From: Gremmenia infestans
Taxonomy: Eukaryota; Ascomycota; Leotiomycetes; Helotiales; Hamatocanthoscyphaceae
Assembly (NCBI GenBank): GCA_032629725.1
Contig: JAFEVB010000007.1
Coordinates: 1,054,001 to 1,118,000 of the forward strand
DNA length: 64,000 bases
Reading direction: 5' to 3'
Shown: one piece after another, positions 10,228 to 21,487 of the stretch
Layout: the number at the start of each line of letters is the position of its first letter
How positions within the stretch are numbered: position 1 is the first letter of the stretch
Program-made: the position numbers and the translations under genes
Notes under the pieces: generated by a model
What the model saw: the letters and a program-made list of their open reading frames with translations, nothing else
Database searches by the model: none
Told to the model about the DNA's origin: nothing

Positions 10228-13200
10228 CCGTGATTCGGGCTCGAGTTCTCGTTTATAATATGCTAGACGGGTGGTTGACTGCTTGGCTTAGCACGTATCC
10301 GTACCCGGGAGGTTTTAGGATAGCCTGCTAGACATTAACGAATACTACTTTTACTACTCCTACCTTATTAAAAACTATTGACTACAAGTGCCGCCGCGTT
10401 TTATATCTAGCAACGGAGTTAATGACGAGTTTAAGGGTTTGTAATTAGCAGTCTTTGGTAGAGAAGGCAAAATAGAAGAATCTGATCTGGTTAGCATAGA
10501 AGAGTAGCAAGTAGTAATGCCGTCGGCTGGATTTGATTGATTAGCTTGAAAAGGCATAGTAGGTGCTTCGTTGCCTATGTTTCCGGTTATCTCTTTTGCT
10601 CTCCACGTATACTCTCTGCTCTATCTATCAGAGCTTGGAATCGGAGTATTTCCCCTATTCTTCTAGGGTTTAACTTACGCGATGAAGATCGTTTTCAATA
10701 CTGCAAACTTCCACGTACAGCATATGTCGCCTGCCGACTTAAGCTTTCAAGGTTATTCGGGTGGATGATAGGAAGATGTTTTATACATGAATCAGAAGCA
10801 TAGTATTCACATATGCGTATTGAAGCGCAGAGAAGATAGGGATGGAGATTGTAGAGTATCTTACTCATGTGAGTGTTTAAATATCTTTGCGGGGATATGA
10901 TATGGTTCATAGATCTAACCGTACCGCTATAATGACAGATTATCATAAGTCTGGAATTTGGGTAACCTGTTTTTTACTGGGGAAATATATAGTAGAGGGA
11001 GGGAGAGACTTAAATGGAGATGCAACATTTCTAAGCTCTAGGGTTTTGTAAGGTTGGGAAGTTAGCGTGGATATGCTGTTTTGGCACTTGACAGTACAGG
11101 CGTTCTTGACTGCAACTTGTAAAATTTTCTTTCCGGGGGTGTTTCGTTTTAGTGTAGCGTTGCAAGTTTAGGAATAGAAAGGTTTGCTTATACTACGGGG
11201 GCAATTATGCGCGGTTCTGCTTCGTGAACCACACGTATGGTTCTATGAAGGGGTTCGCTGTCTAGAAAGTTCGTTCCTTGGCTAGCTAGATAGAACTTTG
11301 TTTCGATGGAGGATATTTATAGATAGAGAACCGGAGGGAACCTTGATTTCCTGCACCATTTTATATTAACAGCGCTTGAAGGAATAGAAAGCGAGGTTAT
11401 GTCACTGCTGAGAAAATCATAATGCGATTTAAGATAGTTCACCACGCGGAGGCGTACGGCTATAAAAAGCACAAAATCGTCTCTGAGTAGAAGCATACCC
11501 ATAAACAGAAACCAGAAAATGTCGACTCCCATGAAGCACTACATCTTAAAGGAGATGGGGTAAACTTGAGAACCAAGAGCTTTTCTTCAGTTTCACTCTA
11601 TCTATAGACTTATCAAGTTCCCAATTCAATCTCCGCACCGACAATTCATCGCAATAGCTGACATATCGAACGAAAATCTTTGTTGGCAGCATAAGGCTTA
11701 GTATACATCTTTTAAGACAATGCTCCTGAACTCTTAAAACATAGTATATACTTCCTTGGGTCTATGTATAGCTCCTCCTTTAAGATACTTAGACAATCTT
11801 AGATAGTTGTAAAGCATTCTAAACCGTGGGATTGGTGGCGCTGCATGGTTTAATCAGATAGAGAGAGACCTGAGAAGAGATTACATTCAGTATTATATAC
11901 CTCTTAGTCCTTGGTCTAGCAGATAATGATCTGGAGAAAGTCAGCGAGGTGAATGCCAGATGACGCTTAGAAATTCACTACGCATTCGCAGAGAAAGTGA
12001 AAAAACACCTAAGCGTGGAAGAGCTTTATACATGTATATAAACACTATAGAACTCTTCGAATTGGGATACTCGAGCATGAAAAGATTTCATAATGGCATC
12101 ACCAAGAGTGGGTTTCCAAGAAGATCTATTATACGTAGAGAGATAACAAATGATTACTTCTCTTGATTCTCGTACTTTTAAGTCTTCAGATCCAAGCAGC
12201 CAAGTAGTTCAGACGACCCACTCGCATCGAATGAACGTGTGCTAGAATTTGACAGCAAAGCTTCACTCGAAATGCCTTTTGCCCCTCCTTCTTTATACTT
12301 GTGGCAGAATCTCATCATTTAGCTTGATCTCCTGATTTCAAATCAGCAAGAAGGAAACTAAGTTGCACAAGTTGCGAATTTCAAAGCTCATCATCCTCAG
12401 TGTGCTGGTAATAAAAGGTAGCCTGGATCCTCTAACGGCTAAAGTCTCTATTTCCAACAATTGTATGGAGAGTTTCAAAAGCATGGTATGAAATCATAAA
12501 CTCGCCTCTCTTACTTGATCCCGTCTGAGATTTCCAATGTCGAATTTGGTACTATCCGAATTCGACCTTCGATCCAATAAACATATAACTGAACGCTTGA
12601 TATTGATGACAGCAACCTTTCTCTTAACAGCAAAAACTATCACAAGCGCAATTTTTAAAGGCAACCAGCACTACTAGAAAGGAAGATCTGCGGAAAACCA
12701 GCATGGACTAAGTATAGCAGTCGCTCCTAAGCTTCTTAGCCTCATGCAAAGTCATGGCCCCTGTGGACGACCACTTGGCATTTTCCTTGTGCGTAGCGCG
12801 CCATGCGGAACAACTGGGACCTTATTAGTATCAATCTAGGGCTGGAATAAAGATGCATACGAGCTGCCTCCTACACCCCTTTCAGCCGACTATACATTCA
12901 TGCGATTTAGTTGACATTGCCTTTGTTTTCATCTCTATCTGCCTTCGCTTTACCACATGCTGCACGATATGTTGCTCGAGCTCTCGGCAGAGTAAAATTC
13001 TACTTGGATTTTTGTAGCACAGCATAGCATAGCATATGAACGGTTAACTATACTTGACTCTTGATTTCCGCGAATGTGAATGGTACGGTAGGAGGTTGGG
13101 GTGAATTCACTTATATTCCATAGCACACCACTTTGGTTTCCTCCCACCTAATAAGAAAACGAAAAACTCATATAAAGACGCTTTAGTAACAATTCTCAAA

Positions 13201-14392
13201 GAGGTAAAATATGTCGGGCAAGAACTTATATGTATTGCCGTGTCTGCCCCTGGTGTGGTTCGAGGGGCTTATATTCACATACCTTTACCCCTGTTGTGCA
13301 AACCATAAAGCCTTAATTATTTTAAATTGAATTCAAAAACCCAAGGAGAAGGGTAGAGGATCTTGAACGAAATAAATTATTCCTTGACAGCAACCACACC
13401 CTCCAAACTTCCTCGCTTGAGATAGGAGCATGAAATAAGGAATTTCACAATAGAGTTTCAGCAACTTAGGTAGAGATGCATGACATATCTTCTAGGATAA
13501 TAGTGGCGTCGAGTCTAAATTTTGCGTAAATCATAGACCGTCGCGGTCTTTCTCGGCCTGTCAAAAATAAGTGCTAGTTCACCGCACAAGATGATTGACT
13601 AAGAACTCATGGAAGAATAGCAAGTAAGTAACTAAGTCACAGTAAAATGCATACCTATTTAAAACACCCCCTCAAAGAAAAGAGAGAACATACTATATAT
13701 CGCAATGTCGTTAATGAGGATATGAGTCTATCGGGTAAAGAAAATAACAATTAGATTAAATACTTGCATTATTTGATCTAACTTGGCTTCCAGATTCTAG
13801 CACTACACCTAACCCCCTACCTGCGAATTCTTGAACCTTGATCAAGCATATCATTATAATCCACCTTACCCCTTTCCCCTCCCTAAAAACCTCTATTGCT
13901 TGAGCGTGAAGAATATTTTAATAGCAGAGATACACTTGACAGCCAATAAATAAATGTCATCGCATACTAGAACCGAGCTTCAGTCATCCACCAACCTGTT
14001 GGAGGGGAAATGGAAATGCAAATGAGATGGGTTTGAAGGAAAAGACCGTATGGAATGGATAGCTTGGAGCACGGGCTAGGATGCACCAGTGTGTTTCGTA
14101 AATTTCACTCTCACGTTCATGGCCTTTCTCAAGATGTTTGGGACGGCTTTTATACCTGTTTCGTGGATTTGGCAGTAAGGGATAAATTCACGTGGGGTGG
14201 GTTGCAGAGGGTCCTGTCACTAGACTGGTCGCTGATAAACATGATTTACACGAAATCAGACACCAAGAGCACTAGGAGTGATGGGACGAATGGGTTTGCC
14301 TAGGATGGTTGAAAGCAATGTCGAAGAATGCATACTTGAACAATTTCCATCTGCTATTCATTCCCCACCCAACAGCATCTCATATCCCCACT
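10228..14392. other. 4.2-kb gene-free stretch
   Basis: The sequence is AT-rich by eye with many TATA/TAGATA runs and only short frames on either strand. None has a recognisable domain. No terminal repeats, RNA genes or long tandem arrays were seen. It may be decayed mobile DNA, but no conserved transposon motif can be read in it. Confidence 0.5.
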
Positions 14393-15884
14393 TCACTTCT
14401 TCCGCGCAGCCTCCAACGCAAACCTAACAGCAGGGACTTCTTCCCCGATCTTCAAAATCGGCGGCTCGGGACCCAATGGCGTGATACTGTGAGGATTGAT
14501 CTATTTCCCATTAGCTTCTACCCCTCATCCCTCATTCTCCCTCATCCATCTGCCCCTCATCCCCCAGATCCAAATCAACAAGAGGAAGAGGAAACTTACA
14601 TTCGTATGACTCTGCGTATAATGCTTCTTGATATGGTCCCACTGCGTGGTCTCCCCAAACGCCGGTACCTTCCAATACAACTCCCTCAACCACCGATGAA
14701 TATACGGATACCCCGACCGCACATCCCTGATATTCGTCTTGAAATGCTGCACATACACCGCATCGAACCGTATAATCGTAGTATACAACCTCACATCCGC
14801 CTCTGTGATTTCCTTGCCGTAGTAATACGGGCCATCCGTAACGGTCGAAAGGTGTTTCTCAACGCGGTCGAGGGAGGCGAAGAGCGATGTGCAGGCTGCT
14901 TCGTACGCGGACGCTGTGGTTGCGAAGCCGGATTTGTAGACGCCGTTGTTGATTGTATCGTATGTCCACGCATTTGTTTCTTCGATTTCCTTCTGTAGCG
15001 CCGCGGGATATAGATCCACCTTTTTGTATTTCTCCTCGATCAAATCATCGAACTGTGCACCAATACACACATCAGTAAGATACCCATCCCATCCATGTCC
15101 ATATTTAAGCATACAACTGTCTTGCAGGAGAGAGAAAAAGCACACACATACCTCTGTATAAAACATGCGAATAATCTCACTACTCTCATTACTCACAATC
15201 CGCCCGCTCTTCACATCATACAGCGTCGGCACCGTAAAGCGCCCCTGATACTCCGGATCCACACTGAAATACAAATCCCTTAAGTACTCGAACCCCTTCA
15301 CCGGATCCGGGCCCATGTTCTCGCCCGGCGCATCCATATCCTCCGCTGTCGCGAACCGCCAGCCTTTCTGCTGCATGTGCCAGTGTACGCCGGTGTAGGG
15401 AATGATGTCTTGCAGGCCTTTGAGTTGGCGCACGATGAGCGCGCGGTGCGCCCAGGGACATGCGTAGGAGACCTGTAGTGCACAAACACGCGCGTTAGCA
15501 AATTAATCAATTGGTATTCTACCTACTGTATTGTGCTACAGTGAAAGTAATTGCAGCAAAAGAGTATGGGAGGACAAACGTAGAGATGATACCGTCCTTT
15601 CTCTGGCGGGAAGTCCCCTCCCTTCTTAATGAAATTCCGGAATTGAGATTGCCCTCTCTTAAACTCTCCGCTCTTATCGTTGGGCGCTACCCAATTCGTG
15701 ATTTTATCTTCGGCCTACAGTATTGTTCGTTCAATAATTAGCAACTACAGCTTCCTACCCCTCTTTGTACCACTTCTCTGGACCTACGTACCATTTCCGC
15801 AATGCTGCTAGAGAATAATGCTTTAGATGTTGCTTTCGAGCTGAAATTGAGCTTTATGGAGAATGTGAGCGTTCTGGAGAGCAT
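14393..15884 (-). CDS. Ecm4/Gto-type glutathione transferase (glutathionyl-hydroquinone reductase)
   Basis: There are five exons on the minus strand: 15792-15884, 15580-15714, 15152-15472, 14600-15052 and 14393-14500, totalling 369 residues. The thioredoxin-like half holds RYHLYVSYACPWAHR, with catalytic Cys81 in CPWAHR; Cys rather than Ser/Tyr marks the omega/Xi class. IVSNESSEIIRMFYTE and the helical half (ITEADVRLYTTIIRFDAVYV) also fit Ecm4. The family reduces glutathionyl-hydroquinones and other glutathione adducts. Exon 1 encodes 31 residues (MLSRTLTFSIKLNFSSKA...) free of acidic residues until its penultimate codon, like a mitochondrial presequence. A second ATG is the last codon of exon 1 (15792-15794), in a better context, and would give a 339-residue form beginning MAEDKITNW. 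The frame continues through all four junctions. Confidence 0.9.
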
Positions 15885-16251
15885 TAAATAATTGGAGGTG
15901 GAGGGGAATCTTGATTGTTTATATGCATGCGATCGGAGGAGGGGTAGCTAGCTGTATAGTGGATTGGTGTTGATGCTGTAATTCAGGCTAGCTTGTTGGT
16001 AATGATGACGGTACAGCGTTGCTGGGGCCCAGATGTCTGACTAAGGCACGCCAAAGAAGAGGAAATGTATTAGTCAGTACGCCTCAATTTGTGGCTCATG
16101 ATGGTTGGTTTGATGGATCAGTGTATCGAATGCATTCTATTTTACGAAAGTCTTGCCAAAGCAACCTTCTCATCCACGCCACTCAATCATCAAAACTTCT
16201 CTAAAGTCGATTCCTATCATAACCGTCGCCACAATCCCATCATTCATTTTC

Positions 16252-19200
16252 TCATTTCCCCATTTTCATATTGATAAAAGGAACCTCGACATCCTCACCA
16301 TCCACGTCCTCGACACACACCTCAAAAATAACATTCTTCTGATGATCCGGCACCGGCTTCTTCGAGATAAACGCCACCAAATCACTCAATTTCATGGCAT
16401 ACCTGTCCTTGAGCTTGCTGGGTTGAAAGAAACTCGCGTACAAAAGACTAACTCCTGAGCTCAGCATGGTGATAGCAAGTCCCTTTTCGTCGAAATGGTC
16501 GATCAGTTCCTGCAGCGTAATATCGTTGATCTCGAACCGGTCCCAGAGTTTATCAATGTAGACATCGCCAGTCTTGCCCTTGTATTTGTCCTTCGGGCTT
16601 GCAACTGGTTCACTGAAGCCGAAGAATGGGAGAGCAAGGTTAACGAAGCCGTTCTTGTATTTCTCGAGGTCGGTCTCGCCGTCGACGACTTTGTAGAACT
16701 CGAGGATGACCAATCCAGTGACCAGGGCAGTTGTTGTAGCAATGGCGGGGATGATTTTTCCGGCGATGAACTTGGTCTTGTGTCTATCGGCAAGCTCAAT
16801 TTTGTAGTTCTCAGCACGCAAGTTACTTGCAGCCGTAATAAAGTCGATATGGAAGTTGGTGTCATCATCCTTTTCGAACTCAACTGGTTGAAGCTTGAAG
16901 CCTGCCAATTGGCTTGGTGCTGGAAGCTTATCGGTAATATCTTGCAATTCTGCGTTGTCATCGAAGGCTCCTGTGTTTGCATTTGGATCCTAATACAAAT
17001 TAGCAATCATGATCATGAAAATCGTAAAATGTTAACATACCGGTTCACTATCATCAGCCTGGATCTTGACGGCAGAGTTTGGCGAGAAGTCGGGAATGAT
17101 CATGTTATCTAAAACCTTTTGGATCGTGCTCGCATCCAAACCCTTGGTGTTGATTCCATAATTATAAGCGTGGAGGTTTGCCCCTGCAACGATAAATGTC
17201 CAGTGAAACTCATTCTTGGGGTCAAATTTCAATGCATCTGGCGCACGCTTGGGTCCCGACCAGAATGCAGCCCCACTTGACGATGTAGAGTCCTTGGGGA
17301 AGTTATACAACAATTGCTGAATAGCATTGTTGTATTGCTTCTCGAATTGCAGACGAGCCCATTTGATGCAGTCCTCAACACTAAGTGGCTTATCATCAAC
17401 CAAGAAGTCCCTAATCGTCTCAAGAGTAGCCTTCTCATTACCGCCTTGCTTCAGAGTAGTCTCGAGGTAGTTTGGTTGGCTGAGATATAGATTGACAGTC
17501 TCGGCAGGTTTGACGAAATACCCCTCGAATAATTCTCGGGCCCAAGCGATCGTATGCTCAATCTTGTTCGGGAAACTCCGGAGTGTGCACATCGGGAACG
17601 ACTGCTCAGGAGGATCTTGCGAGCTGGAATACGACTCGGTTAAATGGGGGATAATTACTTGAGTATTACCCTTGGTGCCCAAAGTGCCGCTCTCCAGGAG
17701 TGGCTTCCGGAAGTAAACACATCTGCGATCAACATATGTACGCGCGTCCACATTATCCAGAGCATTAGTAACTCCATCTAAGGAGTTCCAAAAATCCTCA
17801 TGGAAGATGTGTTCGGTGTCTTGGCCTACCCGGTCTCGCATCGTTACAATATGGCCCTTAAGGTCCGGGTTCATCGCCTGGACTGCTTCAGCGGCACAAT
17901 CGCTCTTCAACTTGCCAACATCCTTGGGTCTAAAGAGGAATTGACGGTTCAAATTGCTCTTCTCGATCGAATCCATATCCGTGACACTGATCTTCCCCTT
18001 GGGTCCAACAGCAAGGCCAATCATTGCCCAGTTCTTCAGCATCTCACAACCAATAGCACCAGCACCGACCAAGAACTCCTGGATATTGCCAAGTTTTTCT
18101 TGGAATTCTCGGCCAAACACCGCGATTTGGCCGTCATATCTGGAGTTTAGGGGCTTGCACAATTCCTCAGATCTGGCAGAATTGGAAGGCAAAGACTCCA
18201 AGGAATCAAAGTACAGCCATTGGTTGATTGGATGGAATTTCCCTGAAACGGCCTTCAAGACTTCTTGGGCAGCAAGACCACCAAAGAAAGCAGCCATAGG
18301 GCTTAGATCACCTTGGGCCTGATAACTGAGCTCTGTGAGCAACTTCTCGTCTATATCAACATCGAGTTTTTCTTTCTCCGCGAATGCTTTAGCAGAACCA
18401 ATAACCACTAAAGCATCCTCTTGGTGCATTGGGCGTGGGAAGTGGCCATGCTTTTCAGCAAACGCGTGCAATGCTTGAAATCCAATATGAAGTTGCTGAG
18501 GTCGGTCGAATTTGGCGTAATCAGAAATCAGGAATTCCGGAGACTTAAGAGCAGTAGTTATAGGCTGGAAGTCAATAAACTTGGGCATCTTGACCTGCTG
18601 GTACATGCCACCCTTCTTATATGTGCCGAGTCCACTGACATCTCCGATCGAGAACGTATACGGGCCCTTGACCGTGACTTTTCGGGGATCCGACATGTTC
18701 AGTGCCTCCATACCCACCAGCTCAGTAAAGGTAACAAAGTCCCCATCTTCAAGGCCGTGTCGTGTCTCGTCCAGAGCAGATACCAAGCCTTCCTCGTCAA
18801 TTCCAGCAACGATTCCACTGACTGGTGCCTCTCCTGTGGGGTCAAGAACGGTGAACTTGGGACCGAAGTCACAAAATATTGACCCAAACAACCCAAATGT
18901 ATCCGCTACCACGAGGTAGATGCCCTTCGAGTGTAGGTAATCGCCGATGATGATTTGGTCCTTGATCGGGGTATTCGTAAGAACGACAACTTGGTATTGA
19001 TCGAATTGGGAGAGGGTTGAGGTAAGGCTGTAGAAATTCCGTTAGCATATAATGACAACATGCAAGCGGGAGGGATACTTGCCTGTCTGATTGATGAACT
19101 GAAACGGGGGTGTATGCATTCAACTCCGCGATGCGAGGAGCCGTAACAGCGGCTCTAGGCTTTCCAACATCCTCTGGGTGAAGGAAGAACTGCGAGGAGA

Positions 19201-19578
19201 GGTCTGAAATAACTGCGGGGGCGGGGTCGTAAACCGTGAGGCTCTTGACACCAGCCAGCGCAATGTTCTTCGCAATCTCAACACCGAGCCCTTTCAGTCC
19301 GACGATAAGTACGTTCGACGTGCTCATGCGTTTCATAGCCTCATGTCCAAGAACGTAGAGTTGTCTACTGTATAAAGATTCGTCGATGTCATTCTTGCCT
19401 ACCACTGACTCGTCCACCTGCATCTTGGTATCCATGTCGACGTCTTTTGTGCCCTGCGTAAGAACAGAGTCAGTGATGCTCAGCTATAAATACTGGACGA
19501 AGGTAGGTATATTGAGGTACATGCTCGCATGATAACTTGTTTGCAGTATGGAATAGAAAGTGGCCAACTTACAGCCAT
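16252..19578 (-). CDS. UBA1: Ubiquitin-activating enzyme E1
   Basis: Exons are 19573-19578, 19083-19453, 17041-19027 and 16252-16989, giving 1033 residues, the usual length of fungal Uba1. The N-terminal inactive adenylation half begins SLYSRQLYVLGHEAMKRM; the active half has FLVGAGAIGCEMLKNWA and the ATP/Mg motif DMDSIEKSNLNRQFLF. The catalytic cysteine is Cys606 in FPMCTLRSFPNK. The C-terminal ubiquitin-fold domain ends in VPFINMKMGK. It adenylates ubiquitin and carries it as a thioester to E2 enzymes in cytosol and nucleus. The second intron (19028-19082) starts with GC: CAG|GCAAGT; only this boundary keeps the frame (SVHQSD|SLTSTLSQ). The start is uncertain: MAG at 19578 needs a 6-bp first exon; the ATG at 19435 is an alternative. 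It should be essential. Confidence 0.95.
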
Positions 19579-20639
19579 GGTCTTCTTATGTGGCGGGTAT
19601 ACTTCCGGGTTGGACAACTTGCGCTTCCCCAGCTTGCTCTCACCGTTGGAATATACCTGGGCGGGAATTTTGACGTTTGTTGATATCCCAGGCAGGTTCG
19701 AGCTCTGGGTCCTTGATGGGTACCAGATCTTGAACCAGGAAGTATGGACTGGACCGTAACCTAGCGGTTTTGACGGGTCGTAGAGAGATAGACGGATGAA
19801 GTCTTAGTTGCGTATTTGTACGTGAGGAAGCAATATGGGAAAGAGTGTCAATATGGGTTTATGTGAAGGCAACAGCTGCAGTTTTGTTGTGCTCCAGCCT
19901 CAAACATCGAAGCGTCTAGAGAGGAGCTTGCCGATGACATATCAGCGTCCCGCAGGAGAAGGCAGTGAGTCCTTAAAGATCAGGCAGCCACGGCCAGGTT
20001 ACGGTCTTATCGATATGCATCAGGTTTATTAATCTTTTCGCATAGACTTTGTTATAAACTCTCGTATATCACGCAATACAGACCATCATGATGATTAGAG
20101 GCATAAGATAATTGTTCACATCATCTGGGCCATGCTTTCATCTTGATAAGCATCAGGCGTTTGTAACGGCGCGGTACAGTATCAAGGCTACATGGGTACC
20201 TTCGGCTCACAATCGTCCGACCCCGCTATTTAAAGAGTTTCCAGGTGAGGGGAAATCTTCAATGATGGGACGCCATGGGACGAAAGTAAAACGGGCAGCT
20301 GGGATCTATATCACCCACGAATATACCCCGCTCTCTCCTTTCGGGAACCTTCCGGATCACTCCTGCATATCAATCTCAATCTCGTTCCTATTTTCACGTG
20401 GTTGTGGCGCTTTCGTTTATTGTAAATGACGTTCCATTTGGTTGGTGTCGGTCACGGTCCATGCAAAGGAAAAGGAGGTGGTCACAATAAAGCATGCAGA
20501 TGGATGTGTGCTTCAAGATATCCTTCCTTTATTCTCTCCAACTGCTTATTGCTTTTCCCATCCTCGGTGCTAACCTGAGCTACCTCGCCCTTAATACCTG
20601 GTTTCTAGAGAAAAGAAGAGTGTATCCAAAGTGAAGTGT
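19579..20639. other. Intergenic region between UBA1 and the FKBP gene
   Basis: This is upstream of UBA1 and downstream of the FKBP gene. The frame of the UBA1 start remains open for 75 codons upstream (19579-19803) but contains no ATG. The rest shows no coding frame or RNA gene that I recognise. Confidence 0.45.
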
Positions 20640-21487
20640 CTAGCTGACCTTCTGGAGCTCAACATCGCTACGGAATTGTTACTCGCAGCTCTGTATAATA
20701 TAGGTAGGGTGACTTACAAGATAAGGGAGGAGTTGGGTGGAATTGCCCCAGGGAAACCACTATACATGGCATGTTAGCTCTGCGAACTCTGGGTACTCGA
20801 GAGGTGTATCAAGATCTAGGGGGTATGGCTTCCCAGCCTGGGGACTACACATGATGCGGGGGAAGGACCAATTGTGTAAACGTAGAAGGGGAGACTCGAG
20901 AATTATAGACATACCGGTCACCATAGCCGTAGTCACTGCAAAGAGATGTTAGCACTGACTCAATTGGATGTGCTCAGAGCTTCCGGAACTTACGGTGTGA
21001 TGTCTAGTGTGGCCTTCTCGCCAACCTTCATGGTGGTAACACCCTCATCCCAACCTGTGTCCAACAGTCAATGGACTATTCCCTAGCTAGTAGTATATGA
21101 TTGGGGGCATGAATACCCTTGATGACCTTTCCGACACCAATTTTTACGACGAAAGCACCACGGCCGACAGAGGAGTCGAATCTAGGAAGAACTACGTCAG
21201 TCTTTAGACTGCGGGGCATGAATATCAATAATAGCTTACTGGCTTCCCTTGTTATCCGGTTTGCTTGTGTCCTTGATAAAGCCGGTGTACTCGATGGTAA
21301 CTGTGTCACCAACCTTGGGCGCGGCTCCGCTGCCCTCGGAAAGAACGGTCTTTGTGACACCCATTGCTGCTGTTGTAGCTGAGAAGTTTCGACTTCTATA
21401 GTTGGAAGATGGCGTGGAAGTGGGGGATCTGACAAATCTTGTTGAAGAAAGTCGAAGTTGACGCTGGAGGTGGGAAAGAGATTTCAT
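20640..21487 (-). CDS. FKBP-type peptidyl-prolyl isomerase, probable dual mitochondrial/cytosolic
   Basis: There are six exons: 21240-21487, 21181-21117, 21054-20994, 20935-20915 (only 21 bp), 20759-20718 and 20667-20640, with introns of 50-155 bp. The product is 154 residues from the first ATG. From the second ATG (21364) it is 113 residues and begins MGVTKTVLSEGSG, like FKBP12. The core is complete: TVTIEYTG, FDSSVGRG, VIKGWDEGV, TLDITPDYGYGDRG, then FPGAIPPNSSLIFDVEL. It catalyses cis-trans isomerisation of X-Pro bonds and binds FK506/rapamycin in this family. The 41 extra N-terminal residues are rich in Arg/Ser, contain no acidic residue and include RNFS, a plausible processing site, so the long form looks mitochondrial. 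The first ATG has C at -3 (weak); the second has G at -3 and G at +4 (strong). Confidence 0.9.
20915..20935 (-). other. 21-bp microexon of the FKBP gene
   Basis: This exon encodes most of DYGYGDR, part of the FKBP active-site loop. It is flanked by TGCAG on its upstream side and GTATGT on its downstream side. Omitting it would remove seven residues from the catalytic pocket without shifting the frame. Confidence 0.75.

Noticed and set aside
20737..20952. Plus-strand frame and alternative FKBP endings using acceptors near 20825-20850
   Set aside because: They end the FKBP without its last strands; the exon pair at 20759-20718 and 20667-20640 restores FPGAIPPNSSLIFDVEL exactly.
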